From positions 1,389,924-1,453,923 of the forward strand of contig RPFO01000065.1 in assembly GCA_009746045.1 (NCBI GenBank): 64,000 bases of DNA, written 5' to 3'. The translations under genes and the position numbers were made by a program. The notes beneath the pieces are model-generated. The model was not told the origin of the DNA and ran no database searches. It saw only the letters and a program-made list of their open reading frames with translations. Position 1 is the stretch's first letter; each line of letters begins with the position of its first letter. This DNA comes from Mesostigma viride. Taxonomy: Eukaryota; Streptophyta; Mesostigmatophyceae; Mesostigmatales; Mesostigmataceae. Shown in pieces: positions 1 to 10,528 of the stretch.

Positions 1-8
1 GCGTCCAC

Positions 9-530
9 AGTTATTCTAGGGCTTCAGGCCTAGACTATCAGTACACGTGGCGTTGTCCCCGTCTCCCAAGTGGGATACGGACATGGACGGTGGTGTAGTA
101 CACTGGACATATCTCTACTATAGGGTTTAGATCCGCACGTGCCACATTGGGCACGTGGGTGCTAGATATTAGCACTGAGATATGTAGGGCACACGCACGT
201 GGGTACTCACGTGGTAGGGTTATGAGCTGTGAGGCAGACCACAAGGTGGGCTGCAGTGCTAGTCCTGTACGGAGGTCCTAGGGGAGGTCCAGGACCATCC
301 ACGTAGTGCTGTTAGGCAGTCGTTGCCTGTGGGCATCGTATCAGTCCTAGCTGGAGTAGATCTAGCTGGACGGAGCCAGCACCTCATTGGTTAGCACTAG
401 TGCAGGATAGCCAGGTTACCCTAACCTACGTGCCCATGCAATCCAGCTTGGCAAGCTTGCATGGATTGATATATGCCAGCCATTGCATAATCCAACACAC
501 GTTCGCTTTCATCGCACAAGTGCATTAACT
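9..530 (+). repeat. 5' LTR of element A
   Basis: 522 bp, matched by 8993-9516. It starts AGTTATTCTAGG and has a TCTAGG/CCTAGA stem (14-19 with 28-33) right at the start. It ends TTAACT. No TGG-type tRNA primer-binding site is recognisable in the bases after 530. Confidence 0.93.
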
Positions 531-578
531 TGCATTATTAAAAACTCTCAGTTTTTTATACTCTACTATCTTCCTACA

Positions 579-1791
579 ATGTCGAACGTTTCTGATCACG
601 AGGGTTCTTCCTCGTCGAGCCTCTCGCCTTTGTCCGAGGATTTGGACTACCGTGCCGCCGTGAGGGGCAGGCAGGCGAGAGGAGACCACGCTGGCAGCGA
701 TGCCGGCAGTGGTCGAGAGTCCTCGGACGAGGACCCGCGGTACATTGGTCCGCTGGCGACAAAACCGCCAGTGTACAATGTCTGGCGACCCAATGCGCCA
801 CCGGCAGAAGGGCAGCCCACGGCACCCGAGATGGCAACGGGGCCGGGGAGGGTGGTGCAGCACTTGGGGGTCTTCCCGTCGGATGGTTACGACGAGGATG
901 AAGACTACGTTGATCTCGAGCTTCCCGCGAACAAGGCGAAGCGAGAGGAGAAGCTGCGCCGGGAGGCCGAGCGTGTTCGGGAGGAGGCTCAGCTGCGCCG
1001 GGAGCTGGAGCAGCAGCGCGAGCTGGAAGCACAGCGAGAGGCGCAGCTGCGTGCAGAAAACGAGATGGACAGGATCGCCCGGGAGCTCGCGGAACGGCAA
1101 CGGGAGCGGGATCGGGTGGTTCGGGCAGGCTTGCGCGGGGGCGCGGCAGGTGCGCGCGAGGCGCCTCCTTACGTGCTGCGCAAGAAGAGCGAGCTATTTA
1201 CCTTTGCTTGCCGGCGCACCGCTCGCCACTTTCGGCGTATGGCCGGCGAGGTCTTGCAGGAAACGGACTCTTCGGTCGAGATGCTGGCCGGGGAGCGAGG
1301 TGAGGACCTGGTTCTGATGGACCCGGCCATGGTCGAGGCGGAGCGACTGGCCAAGATTGACTATGCCCGGCATTGCCAGCGCAAGGCAAAGAGGGCGATG
1401 GCCAGGTCCATGGCGGAGAATAGCTCGGCACGGGAGCGTGCGGCCAGGGAGGCACAGCACGTACCGGGAACTGCGCCGACTGCGGGCAAAGGCGCACGCA
1501 GCAACGGAGAAGACCCGGCGCCATCAGGCGCGCTTGGAAGCGGCCATGAAGCGGTCGGAGGCGGCGATGGCGGCGATGGTGGGCCCGGCCCGGAGGGAGC
1601 AGGAGGCACGGCTGGCGCGGAAGAGCCGGAGGAATGCACGCGCCCTGGACAGGCGCATGCGCAAGGAGGAGCGGGCACTCCGCCGGTATCAGGAGGCGGC
1701 CCGGACCTGGGCGCTGCAGGGCGAATTTGGCGATGCCATTCGCTTTTGTCTAATCACCAAGAAAATGTCCTCAAATGAGGACATTTTCTAG
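579..1791 (+). pseudogene. ORF0 of element A, Glu/Arg-rich coiled-coil protein, frameshifted
   Basis: ATG at 579 begins 49 bp after the 5' LTR. The first about 290 codons are Ser/Asp/Glu-rich, then strongly heptad-like with many E-R-E, A-E-R and R-R-E-L-E runs (about 940-1130), suggesting a long coiled coil. Near 1455 the coil-like sequence continues in another frame and runs to a stop at 1789-1791, so one single-base indel is likely. I recognise no family. Elements B and C also carry an ORF in this position (between LTR and gag) but with no obvious sequence similarity. It could be a gag-like or chaperone-type accessory protein; the function is unknown. Confidence 0.6.
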
Positions 1792-3482
1792 CATGGATAC
1801 CATTTGTAATAACTAACACATGTCAACACATCCACGGGTACGGCATGGAACCATGTTCATTTATGATATGTTCAAGAGTTGCAATGCTTAACATCCATGA
1901 AATATGCTCATTGTATAATTGTTTACGATTTATGAATGCAAGGGGGTCGCTCCGCGAGTGACCAAATAGCACTCAAGTCAACAATATGCCAAGAAAGAAG
2001 GCATGGCCAGGTCATGGCTGGTCCTGAAAATGCACCCATGGTGCCCACAACATGTCTATGTTACACCCTCGCAGTCCTAGACCCTGCAGCCTGCCAGGGG
2101 GGGGCACAAAATGAACTGGCAGCCAGGGACCCTGGTGCAGGCCAAACAGCAGGTGTAAAGCTAGCTCAGTCCAAAGAGTGAAATATGATGCAAATACTTG
2201 CCAAGGTTAGGTCCATGATCGTTAGTAGAGGCTTGGCTGCCACCACGGTGCTAAACCATCATGTTGAACCCTTACGTTATATATGAAACATATACTGCAA
2301 AGAGGCACAAGTTGTAACACAAGCACAATGTAAACATGACAAGCTCAAGTTTCCAAGCCAGTCTTGATCACTTGGACATGAGTTGAAGCATTAGAAACAT
2401 ATGGGCAACATACCAGCAAGCCTTGAAAAACTTCTCAGCAACAAGGCAGTATATGTGATGAATCAAACTACCACATCGCAATTAAGCACAGCGACTTCTA
2501 CTTGCTGCTGTTTTGATAACGCAAGGCCGTTTACCTTTTCAGTGACGCAACGGGAAAAGAAAGTACCGCCCAGCAAACTTCCGTTATCCCCCGGACATAA
2601 ACGTAATCAAAACCACGAAGTTGGGCATTGAAAGCAACCGGAATTATCACGTCTGCGGGAGTTATAGGTTACAATCCGCTTACTTAGAAGGATGCGGTTG
2701 AGAATGACAGCCGGATCCTTGTTCTTTACGTGCGCCCAGGCCGCCAGCTGCGCGGGCCAGCTCAAGAAATATATATTAAAGGACGGTGACGCGTGGGAAG
2801 CACGAAGCCTTGCGGCAAAAGAAAAATATGGCTCGCGCTCGCCCTGGTTTTCGCCAGGCGCGACTGCGACATCACGACGAAAAAATAGAGACTCTTTGAC
2901 GCATGCAACTGCCCAGGTCCCTCTTCTCCCCATGTCGCCCATAAGCCCAGAAGCGTACCATAACCCATACTCGCGATATCCGCAGCGCCTGGGCGGAAAA
3001 AGAAATTGTAAAACCGAACTGCGAACTGACCTATCATGGGATCTACGTAGCTCTCAGATTTTCTTCAACAATGCCAAAATCCGTTCATGAACAAAATTTT
3101 CGACATATACAAAGCACCTGCACGTGAAGAATAGCATCTTCGAAATCACTAGATGACGATCTAAAATGCTGTCTTCGTCCGGGGCAAAATAATGCCCTAT
3201 AACATTCAGGCAAGCCTCGGAACTGGCACGACCCCATAGCCGCCACTCGACAAAACACTCGATTGCATTGCGATGTTCTTGCTATTGTAGGTACTTTTCG
3301 TCGCCTCATATTTTCCAGGTACGGTCGACCCCTGTCGACCCCAGGGGCTTGGCGCGCTCAGTACCTATCCCAGTTTCGCGCCAAAACCCACCAAGTGACC
3401 CTAGGACCAAATTTGGCGCCAAAACCGCGCCCCTGACCCCCCCCGTCTCAAACGAGGACTATGTCCTCAAATGAGGACATTT
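1761..3482. other. 1.7-kb non-coding block flanked by a duplicated 22-bp near-palindrome
   Basis: The palindrome at 1761-1788 has perfect 13-bp arms (GAAAATGTCCTCA and its complement around an AA spacer). Its central 22 bp recur exactly at 3461-3482. Between the copies (1792-3460) I see no convincing gene, only short ORFs and AT-rich DNA. The layout fits an insertion that duplicated a palindromic target. However, precise removal does not restore an open frame (offset 1696 bp, not a multiple of three). Confidence 0.55.
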
Positions 3483-4098
3483 GGTTTTTGGACACTTTGA
3501 GCGCGGGTTGGCGCCCCACGAGCCGGTGCCAGAAGACGCGGTCCTGGAGTTCATGCGTACACCGCAGCCAGACCGAGCAAGGCGAGGAGCGGCTTTGCTG
3601 CAAGCGCGCCAGCGAGTAATCGCTGGTGCAGACACCCCTTACCCACCACCCCCCACACCCACACACCATGTGCAGACCGACACGGACCTCGAGCTGGATC
3701 GCATTGCCGCACTGCTACACCAGGAGCTGGATACAGCGGAGGCCAACCCGGCCAAGCGGGCGCGGGCAGCAGAGGCAGTAGAGCAACTGCTCGGGGCCGC
3801 CAAGAAGGTTCGCCAAGGAAAGTGGCAGGAGGGGTGTGGACCATCGTCTTCACACCAGCGGTCGCATCCAGAGGAGGATGGCGACGAGGGGAAGGACGGG
3901 GGAGCACCAGGGGGAGGGGCACCCTCAAGCACCGGGGGTATGGCGGGCGGCAACAACGCTGGAGCGACAACCCAGCAGCATCAGCCGCCACAGCAGCAGC
4001 AGCAGCAGCAGCGGCAGCACCAGCAACAGCAACCGCAGCAGCAGCAGCAGCAGCAGCAGCAACCCCAACCACAAGCGACAGTCGCTGTACCACAGTGA
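3481..4098 (+). pseudogene. ORF0 C-terminal or gag N-terminal segment of element A, poly-Gln tail
   Basis: Open frame with its first ATG at 3553, rich in Ala/Arg/Glu, then Gly/Ser, and ending in CAG/CAA repeats coding poly-Gln (about 3985-4070). It stops at a single TGA (4096-4098, context CAG TGA CCC). The same frame then continues without interruption into gag. Element C has the same arrangement: upstream ORF, TGA, gag in the same frame. The TGA could be leaky or simply a mutation. Confidence 0.5.
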
Positions 4099-4896
4099 CC
4101 CAGGTTTGATGCATCACGTAGGGAGGATAGGATTACCTTCCCAGGTCTAGCTGAGGGGTTTGTGCAGGAGGATGCACTTGAGTTCCTTTTCAAAATAGAA
4201 CATTCCTGGTCCCATGACAAAATCCGTGATTGGTTTCCTGCTTTTAGGGTGTCTAACAAGGTACACCAATCTGCACCTAGCATAAAGCAAATGGTACAGA
4301 TGTATGAGAGGAAAGCCAGCACACCTGGGGCAGAGGAGGTGCAAGTCTTCACAGACTTCATAGCAGACCTAAAAGGGTTGTTGACTAAGGGTGAACACCT
4401 GCAGGCTATCAAGGGGTTCAACTGGTTGGCCTCGTACAAAGTCAATAAGTCTGATTACGTACGTGACAACAAGCAGTATGTCCTGTATATAGACAGGGAC
4501 GAGAAGCTGAAGAAATTAAACTCCAAGTACCTAGTCAATACCTGGCTCACCAAAGCTGAACTGGACAAGAACACCAATGCAGTCCTGCTGGCTGGCCTTA
4601 AAGACAAGTGGGATGACTTCAGGGGGGCAATGTTGTTTATTCAGCAGAGCTTAGAACCCTTCTCCACTGTCAAGGAAGCCAAGGTCAACAAGGTGCAAGG
4701 GGGGGGAAATCAGGAAGGCGCAGGTCCTAGCAGGAAGAAGCTAATCAAGGCGGTGGTGGCTCAGGTCAAGGCAGTGTTCAAGGGTGCCCAGCATGGTAAA
4801 AAGGCAGGGGGGTCATCCAAGCAGCAGGGTAAGTCAGACAAAGGGGGGAAGGGGAACCCAGGCATTAAGGCAGGGTCCTCCCATGCAGGGGCCTAG
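4099..4896 (+). CDS. gag core of element A
   Basis: Frame open from the TGA at 4096 to a TAG at 4894-4896. The middle (about 4160-4690) is the capsid-like UBN2/retrotrans_gag type: an E-x-A-L-E-F-L-F start, several amphipathic helices, and a conserved tryptophan pattern resembling gag of elements B and C. The C-terminus is Lys/Gly-rich and basic. The frame is lost in a G-rich tract near 4842, and the zinc knuckle lies in the next frame, so gag is broken by an indel in this copy. Confidence 0.7.
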   Translation, partial: PRFDASRREDRITFPGLAEGFVQEDALEFLFKIEHSWSHDKIRDWFPAFRVSNKVHQSAPSIKQMVQMYERKASTPGAEEVQVFTDFIADLKGLLTKGEHLQAIKGFNWLASYKVNKSDYVRDNKQYVLYIDRDEKLKKLNSKYLVNTWLTKAELDKNTNAVLLAGLKDKWDDFRGAMLFIQQSLEPFSTVKEAKVNKVQGGGNQEGAGPSRKKLIKAVVAQVKAVFKGAQHGKKAGGSSKQQGKSDKGGKGNPGIKAGSSHAGA

Positions 4897-5188
4897 TCAG
4901 AAAGGTAAGCCTCATGACTCCACTTTGTATTGCACCAGATGCTCGTGCAAGGGGCACGAAAGGGATGATTGCTGGAAGGGCAAACCTGAACATGGATCTG
5001 ATGTTGATGTGTGCCCAGGTTGCTGGGAGCCACGCCACCCGTTACCTGCAGGGGGACGCCGCAACAAGCCCAGGAAGGGAGCCACAGCGGGGCGCCCCTC
5101 TAAGCAAGCCAGCACTCAGGACGACTGTAAGTCTCCTGTACCCTGGTTTTCAATGGCCGTGTACCTCAATCTGCTCTGTGTTGCCTGA
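4784..5188 (+). pseudogene. gag nucleocapsid of element A with CCHC zinc knuckle
   Basis: A different frame from the gag core. A Lys/Gly-rich basic stretch is followed by a CX2CX4HX4C zinc knuckle encoded at 4931-4972, the RNA-binding nucleocapsid motif of LTR retrotransposon Gag. A second Cys pair follows. It would join the gag core after correction of a single-base slip in the G-run upstream. Confidence 0.7.
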
Positions 5189-5189
5189 C

Positions 5190-6143
5190 AGTGAGGAAGT
5201 GGACTGGGACCTGGCTTATGACATGACATTAGCACAGGTGGCCCAAGATCCCACTATAGCCTCCTTAGACGCTGCAGCAGATAAGGTTATTTCCTATGCC
5301 AGGTTAGCCCAACAGCTACACAAGGCAATGGGGCATGAGGCAGTGGCAGAAAGGCTGGCCAACAAAATTGATGGCCGTGACCTGGAACAGATGTGCAGGC
5401 ATGTCAGGAAGCACTGTGAAGCGTGCCAACTGCATGCACCTAAACCCAAGAGATGGCATGTGGCCACCCCACCACTGGCTAGAGGAAAGCTAGTAGGGGA
5501 TGTGATACACGTGGTGAAGGACACGGTGTATTACTTGGTCCTAAAAGATGCCTGGTCTAGGTTTGTGGTGATAGAACCCTTGCCAGGCATGGCCAATGAA
5601 CAACTGCACAGAGCCCTGCTGATTGCACTAGCACGGTATCATCCTCAGGAAAAATTAATGCTGGATCAGCAGTTCACGTGGATACAAGATTATCCTGATC
5701 TGCCCAAGATAGACATTGCTGGGGCTCAAGATCATGAACGCCAGGGGATGATTGAACGTACCATGCGTGCTATCAGGGACCTAATAAAGAAAAATGAGTC
5801 CAGGACAGCAGAGTCTGGGAGCTATGCTGATAGGACAGCGTGGGCAGCTGAGGTGTGCAGAACTCTGAACACCAAACCCCTCATGTCTTCTCCTTTTGGT
5901 GAAATCACATCAATTGGCCTGCAATCAGGTAGCTACTCTCAGGAGGTACTAGACCACTACAACACGCAAAGGCAACACTTGGCCAAGTTGCTGGCAAAAA
6001 AGGATAAAAGTAATGCCAGGCCTGTGTTTGAAGTGGGGGATCAGGTACTCTACTATAGGGAGGGGAAGGGAACAAAGCCCACTCTGGTAGATGGCATGGT
6101 CCAGCTGAAATCATCAGGTTGTCAGAAACAGGTGACACGGTGA
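5190..6143 (+). pseudogene. integrase of element A (HHCC zinc domain, rve core, SH3-like tail)
   Basis: The zinc-binding pre-integrase domain has its His pair near 5315-5335 and its Cys pair near 5416-5430. The rve catalytic core has Asp at 5499, Asp at 5664 and Glu at 5754 (in V/I-E-R-T context), matching a DDE triad. Downstream is a short SH3-like region, with G-D-Q-V-L-Y near 6030 and a continuation in another frame after 6119. The integrase inserts cDNA into the host genome. It directly follows gag; I find no protease motif between the knuckle and the integrase. Confidence 0.8.
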
Positions 6144-7099
6144 CTATTCAGCATCACAGAGAGCGAATGGTTGGCAAGCATAGACTGAAGCTTTATTACC
6201 CTCCTTTGGCAGACGTGTCAGGGGTAGAATTCTTGGACATGGATTCAGAGCCTCAGTCTGGTGGGTTGGTCTCACCCAGTGAATTGGCCAGGGACATAGC
6301 TGATGCAAGCAACACAACCATAGACGCTCCTGTGTTCCTCAGTGGTGCAGCCCCACCACAGCCCAACGGTCCACCTGGGCAGGAGGAACGTGCACTGGAT
6401 GAGCAGCAGGTCGCTCCTCCCTCATCTCAGGAACAGCCACACGAAGCAGCAGATCCTGTTGTCCCCAGGAATAAATTTGCTGAGGCTCTAAAAGCTCTAC
6501 ATAGAGCACACACTGCCAAGGCACAAATGGCAGCAGGTGCAGCACAAGTCAATGCTGTGGGTGAATCTAACCAGGATCCCAGTATTCTGGCAGTAGACAC
6601 ACAGGCACAGGTGAGCATCATCAGTGCACAAGCTGTATCTGGCCTAAGTCTGCAACGCTCGCCCTGGGCTAGAGTGTCAGATTTTTCAGGCAAAACAAAA
6701 ATGGCAGTCAAAGGCCAAGTGCTAATTCCCATTCTGGGTGTGCCCACTCCCTTCCAGGTAGTAGAGGGCTACAAGGGGAATGCACTGCTGGGGGAACCAT
6801 TTGTCTCATACCCTGGAGTAGTCATCTCAGCTGGGAGGTTGAGCGTGACTGGGGTGGGGCAGGTCACCCTGGACCATTTCAAAATTCCTTTAACACAGAT
6901 CAGTGATGGCCTGGAAGCAGCCATCAATGCTGTCAACATAAAATACCTCCCAGGTCAGGAACCCTGTGTTGATTCCCTCATTCATTCTCAGAAGTACACC
7001 CCTCTGCGTTTGGGCTTGGTAGATGGGACATTGCGTCCATGTCTCCCTTGTCCTATGATGATGTGGTCAAAGACTGTCAAACGCAGATTGGTTTTCTGA
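6119..7099 (+). pseudogene. aspartic-protease-like domain of element A, downstream of integrase
   Basis: After the integrase tail comes an A-V-D-T-Q-A-Q-V-S-I-I motif (catalytic-type Asp at 6596), then a V-S-D-F-S-G loop and an A-L-L-G-E-P-F motif (near 6790), the counterpart of the I-L-G-x-D-x-L helix in retropepsins. The canonical DTG/DSG glycine is Gln here. Elements B and C have the same block in the same place, which supports a real domain rather than chance. It probably processes Gag-Pol if active. Confidence 0.65.
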
Positions 7100-8589
7100 A
7101 ATGGATGGAAGCCTTTAACAGGGCTAGAGAGGAATGGGTTTGTCCTGATCCACGTAGTAAGTCCCAGGTACCACCTGTAACACCGATTGAGGCACTGCCA
7201 CAAGGGGCCAGAAAGCTCAGACTGAAGTTTGTCTGCAAGCATAAACCCCAGGCAGATGGGACACCTCCCATTTTTCATGCCAGACCTTGTGTCACGGAGT
7301 TCAGGGGCTCCACTGAGCTAACAGAGGCTGAACTGTATACCCCTGGTATTCAGCAGACGTCTCTTAAGGTCCTGTTGGCCACTTTCCTTCACCATCTGAA
7401 TGCTGGTAAGGACTACGTGTGTAAAGCCACTGACATTAAACGAGCCTTCCTTAAAGGCAACCCTGACATAGCCCAAAAGGTGTGGAGGGGTCAAGTCTAT
7501 GTGGTAAACACTCCCAAAGTCTGGTCTGGGGACATCAAGGAACCTCACTAAGGCCTAACTTGGGGGTAGAAGGGCTTCAGTCAGCACCTAAAATTTTTAG
7601 GCTGTCTGCCCAAGAGGTCTTCCTGAAGCTGGGGGCCCAGTATGATGATATTGACCCTTGTTTCTTCACCATCCCTCATCCTGCTGGTATGATGATGTTT
7701 GTGTGGCATGGGGATGATCAGCTCATTACTGGTCCCAGGGCAGCTGTGGAGGATTTCATTGCTCAAGTGTCTGCTAGCTTTGAATTAGGCAAGCAGCTGG
7801 AGCTGGGGAAAGATCCTGTCAAGTTCTGTGGCATCATTCTGAACCTGTTTAAGGAGCAGAAGGAGTGGGTGTGTTCTCTCAAAGCATCCCCTGAATGTCA
7901 TGTCTTGCAAAGATGTTCTCCCTCTGACATCACTCCTGATCTCTGTCCCACTATTAGGGGTAAGCTAGGTTGGCTGTGTGCCACTTGTGCTCCTCATCTG
8001 GCAGTGGTCAGCAGAGTGGATGATGATGTCCTCATGGAGGTGGGTCTAGGGCTATTAAACAGGTGTTGCATGATGGCCCTCCCCTTATTCTTCATGCCTT
8101 GGATCTGTTCCAACCCATCCACATCACATGCATGATGGACAGTTCCATGGAGTCACGGGTAGTCACTAAGGTACAAGCCAGAGAGGCAGGTCTATTTATG
8201 TTGTCTAACCCCACTGGCAAGCAATCTTTGGTTTCCTGGTTCAGCAGACTCCACAAGCGCAAGGCAGTCAGCAGCAATGTAGCAGAATGTCGTGCTGTGG
8301 TTCATCTGTGTTGCATGCCAGGTACTTGAACCATCTGCTGGTGTGGTTGCAGCATCAGGCTGGTAGTTATGCTGGTGTCAAATCCCATCTGCTGACTGAC
8401 AGTCAATCCCTTCTCTCTTTCCTGGACAACCCCTTGGCTGTGCACACCGATTTGGACTGGATTGTCCTTAAGCAGGAGTGTACCTATCTGGAGTCCAAGA
8501 CTCACATCAGAGACCCTGACAATGCAGCAGATGCACTCACAAAAGTGCCCAAGCTGCAGGGCCTCAGTATAGAGTCCTATACACGCTGA
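7039..8589 (+). pseudogene. reverse transcriptase and RNase H of element A, frameshifted
   Basis: Copia-type RT spread over three frames: D-I-K-R-A-F-L-K-G (palm motif A, near 7435-7460), then the catalytic box W-H-G-D-D at 7704-7718, where copia elements have Y-V-D-D, then F-C-G-I-I. RNase H follows, with M-D-S-S-M (near 8134), S-N-V-A-E-C-R-A, a D-S-Q-S segment (near 8400) and A-A-D-A-L-T-K (near 8530), the usual copia C-terminal signature. Frames change near 7550, 8060 and 8300, so it cannot be active. Confidence 0.85.
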
Positions 8590-8972
8590 TGAACCCGTAT
8601 AACGGCAGAGGGTGAAGTGCCTCAGCCTAGGGTTGTTAGCACCAGATAGGAGGGTGGTCATGGGGTGGCAGGGACTGAAGTGTCCACCCGTAAGACTCTC
8701 TTTGCGTCATTAAAGATTGAGGTCAGAAGGGTCCTCCTTTATTGATGGCTTGTTCTTTGTCAATAAAACGTGTGGTCTATTTTTTCTGACAATGGTTTTC
8801 CCAACACAGGCATCCAACCAGTGGGATGTTATATCCAACACGGAGGAGCTATGGGCGCTTTTAATAATGCATCTCTTTCAGTGTTCTGGTTGTCCCTGTG
8901 GGGAACCTTGTTTATCAGCAGTAGGTTGGCATATATGAGTGGGTTGTGGGAAGAGTCTTCCCCTAACTCCCC

Positions 8973-8992
8973 AAAAGAAAAGTAATAATGGG
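8973..8992 (+). other. polypurine tract of element A
   Basis: AAAAGAAAAG followed by TAATAATGGG, ending exactly at the 3' LTR start. This is the expected plus-strand primer position and parallels the tracts of B, C and D. Between the RNase H stop (8589) and here I see only non-coding 3' sequence. Confidence 0.7.
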
Positions 8993-9516
8993 AGTTATTC
9001 TAGGGCTTCAGGCCTAGACTATCAGTACACGTGGCGTTGTCCCCGTCTCCCAAGTGGGATACGGACATGGACGGTGGTGTAGTACACTGGACATATCTCT
9101 ACTAGGGTTTAGATCCGCACGTGCCACATTGGGCACGTGGGTGCTAGATATTAGCACTGAGATATGTAGGGCACACGCACGTGGGTACTCACGTGGTAGG
9201 GTTATGAGCTGTGAGGCAGACCACAAGGTGGGCTGCGGTGCTAGTCCTGTACGGAGGTCCTATAGGGGAGGTCCAGGACCATCCACGTAGTGCTGTTAGG
9301 CAGTCGTTGCCTGTGGGCATCGTATCAGTCCTAGCTGGAGTAGATCTAGCTGGACGGAGCCAGCACCTCATTGGTTAGCACTAGTGCAGGATAGCTAGGT
9401 TACCCTAACCTACGTGCCCATGCAATCCAGCTTGGCAAGCTTGCATATGGATTGATATATGCCAGCCATTGCATAATCCAACACACGTTCGCTTTCATCG
9501 CACAAGTGCATTAACT
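8993..9516 (+). repeat. 3' LTR of element A
   Basis: 524 bp copy of 9-530, differing at a few sites (for example a TA indel near 9101 and substitutions near 9238 and 9397). Followed directly by TSD tccac. Confidence 0.93.
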
Positions 9517-9521
9517 TCCAC

Positions 9522-9788
9522 ACCCACTGGGAACGACTCCCATGCAGTGGCGAGGGTCAGCGCGCACAAGCGGCGGCACTGCTTGTTGAGCTTGTGGGAT
9601 GAGGACCGCCCCTTAGCCAAGCAGCCCAACGCCGCGGTGGAGTCCACCAACCTCACCACCCGCTTGCCTCGGTTTGCCAAGCTGCGCGCACTCCTCTCCA
9701 CGCCCGGCCCTTCACTGCAGCCCGCACCTCCTTCTCGTTGATGTGCATCCCCGGATCCCGCCAACGACTCCTCACCCCAACCCGCCAT
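9522..9788 (-). pseudogene. RNase H C-terminal part of R1
   Basis: Minus frame with V-D-S-T-A-A-L-G-C-L-A-K-G-R-S-S-S (near 9630), as in the RNase H connected to DIRS-like and related algal RTs, where an Asp-Asn/Ser-x-A step is followed by K-G-R-S-S-S. It ends P-V-G-V-D at the element A insertion point. Its N-terminal half is at 10280-10489, on the other side of a LINE insertion. Confidence 0.6.
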
Positions 9789-9846
9789 TGCTGGCTAGTG
9801 ATTGCTTGTTGCGCCCGCGCGCTCAGTGGCCTAGGGCCGGGCAGCG

Positions 9847-10275
9847 TATGCCACCTCGCTTAATTAATTAATTAATTAAACTCGTGCTCCCGTTGGGGAG
9901 TCACGGAGCACCGAAGTGCTTTTAATCCCTGTGTGTGCACTACAGGAGAAAGGGCAGAGACCCCCAGTCTCCTTCATGCCAAAGGCATGCCACAGCTGCA
10001 ATCGGGCGCGGCTAGCTAAAAGGACAGGCTAACGATCCGGCAAACTGTGGGTGCAATAAGACCCATGTGAGCATATCATAGCAAGGAGCGTGGGCAAGTA
10101 ATCTGAACATAGCCAGGGCGTAGCATGGCTGTACTAGGACTAGGCTAAGGCTATGGCTGGTTGTGTACCGTGCGTTGGCGGCACGTGACTAGGTGTGTTG
10201 GCACAGCTAGGCAACATTCTAGGCATGGCTGCCTTAGCGGCAGTGACGCCAATGGTTACAAGCTAGGGCTATTGC
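9847..10275 (-). mobile_element. 5'-truncated LINE 3' end inserted in R1
   Basis: The left edge has a (TTAA)n tract (9860-9879) next to a CTCCCCAACGGGAG-type stem read on the minus strand, the same tail structure as the LINE ends at 58.9 kb and 55.72 kb. The remaining about 400 bp have no ORF. It separates the two halves of the R1 RNase H. The right boundary is approximate. Confidence 0.5.
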
Positions 10276-10279
10276 TATT

Positions 10280-10489
10280 CTAGCCCGCTGGGGGCGTCCA
10301 CATCTTGTGGTTGATCATCAGGTCCCCGCCCCTCCAGTACACCTTGGGCTTCTGGGGGTCCTGCTTATGGCGGAGGTATTCCGGCCACAGGTCGGCCACC
10401 TCGCTTGGTATGAGCAAAGTCGGGTACCCCCGCACCTCTCGTGCCCTCGCCAGCTCCGTCACATCGCCCGGCTCCATGGTTGCGTACAC
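10280..10489 (-). pseudogene. RNase H N-terminal fragment of R1
   Basis: The minus frame contains V-V-Y-A-T-M followed by an R-E-V-R-G-Y-P-T-L-L stretch, a pattern seen just after the first RNase H strand in this RT type. It is interrupted downstream by the LINE-tail insertion. Confidence 0.5.
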
Positions 10490-10528
10490 GACACCTTGCA
10501 GTAGGTGGACGCGTCAGATGCAACCACC

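Larger units (their letters stand above)
9..9516 (+). mobile_element. LTR retrotransposon A (copia-like, INT before protease), complete but decayed
   Basis: Complete insertion. Direct LTRs at 9-530 and 8993-9516 are bounded by a perfect 5-bp TSD, tccac, at 4-8 and 9517-9521. LTR ends are AGTTA...TAACT, not TG...CA. A purine tract (8973-8982) lies just before the 3' LTR. Inside, in order: ORF0, gag with CCHC knuckle, HHCC integrase, aspartic-protease-like domain, RT and RNase H. The pol region changes reading frame at least four times, so the copy is dead. The two LTRs differ by a handful of substitutions and short indels, so the insertion is older than B or C. It sits inside the RNase H region of minus-strand retroelement R1. 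Confidence 0.93.

Noticed and set aside
525-1100. Long minus-strand ORFs antisense to ORF0 of element A
   Set aside because: Shadow frames of the GC-rich sense ORF; no motif and no start context.
1766-3462. Treating the 1.7-kb block in element A as a spliceable intron
   Set aside because: Removal at the 22-bp repeats leaves the frames out of register and there are no GT-AG borders at the repeats.
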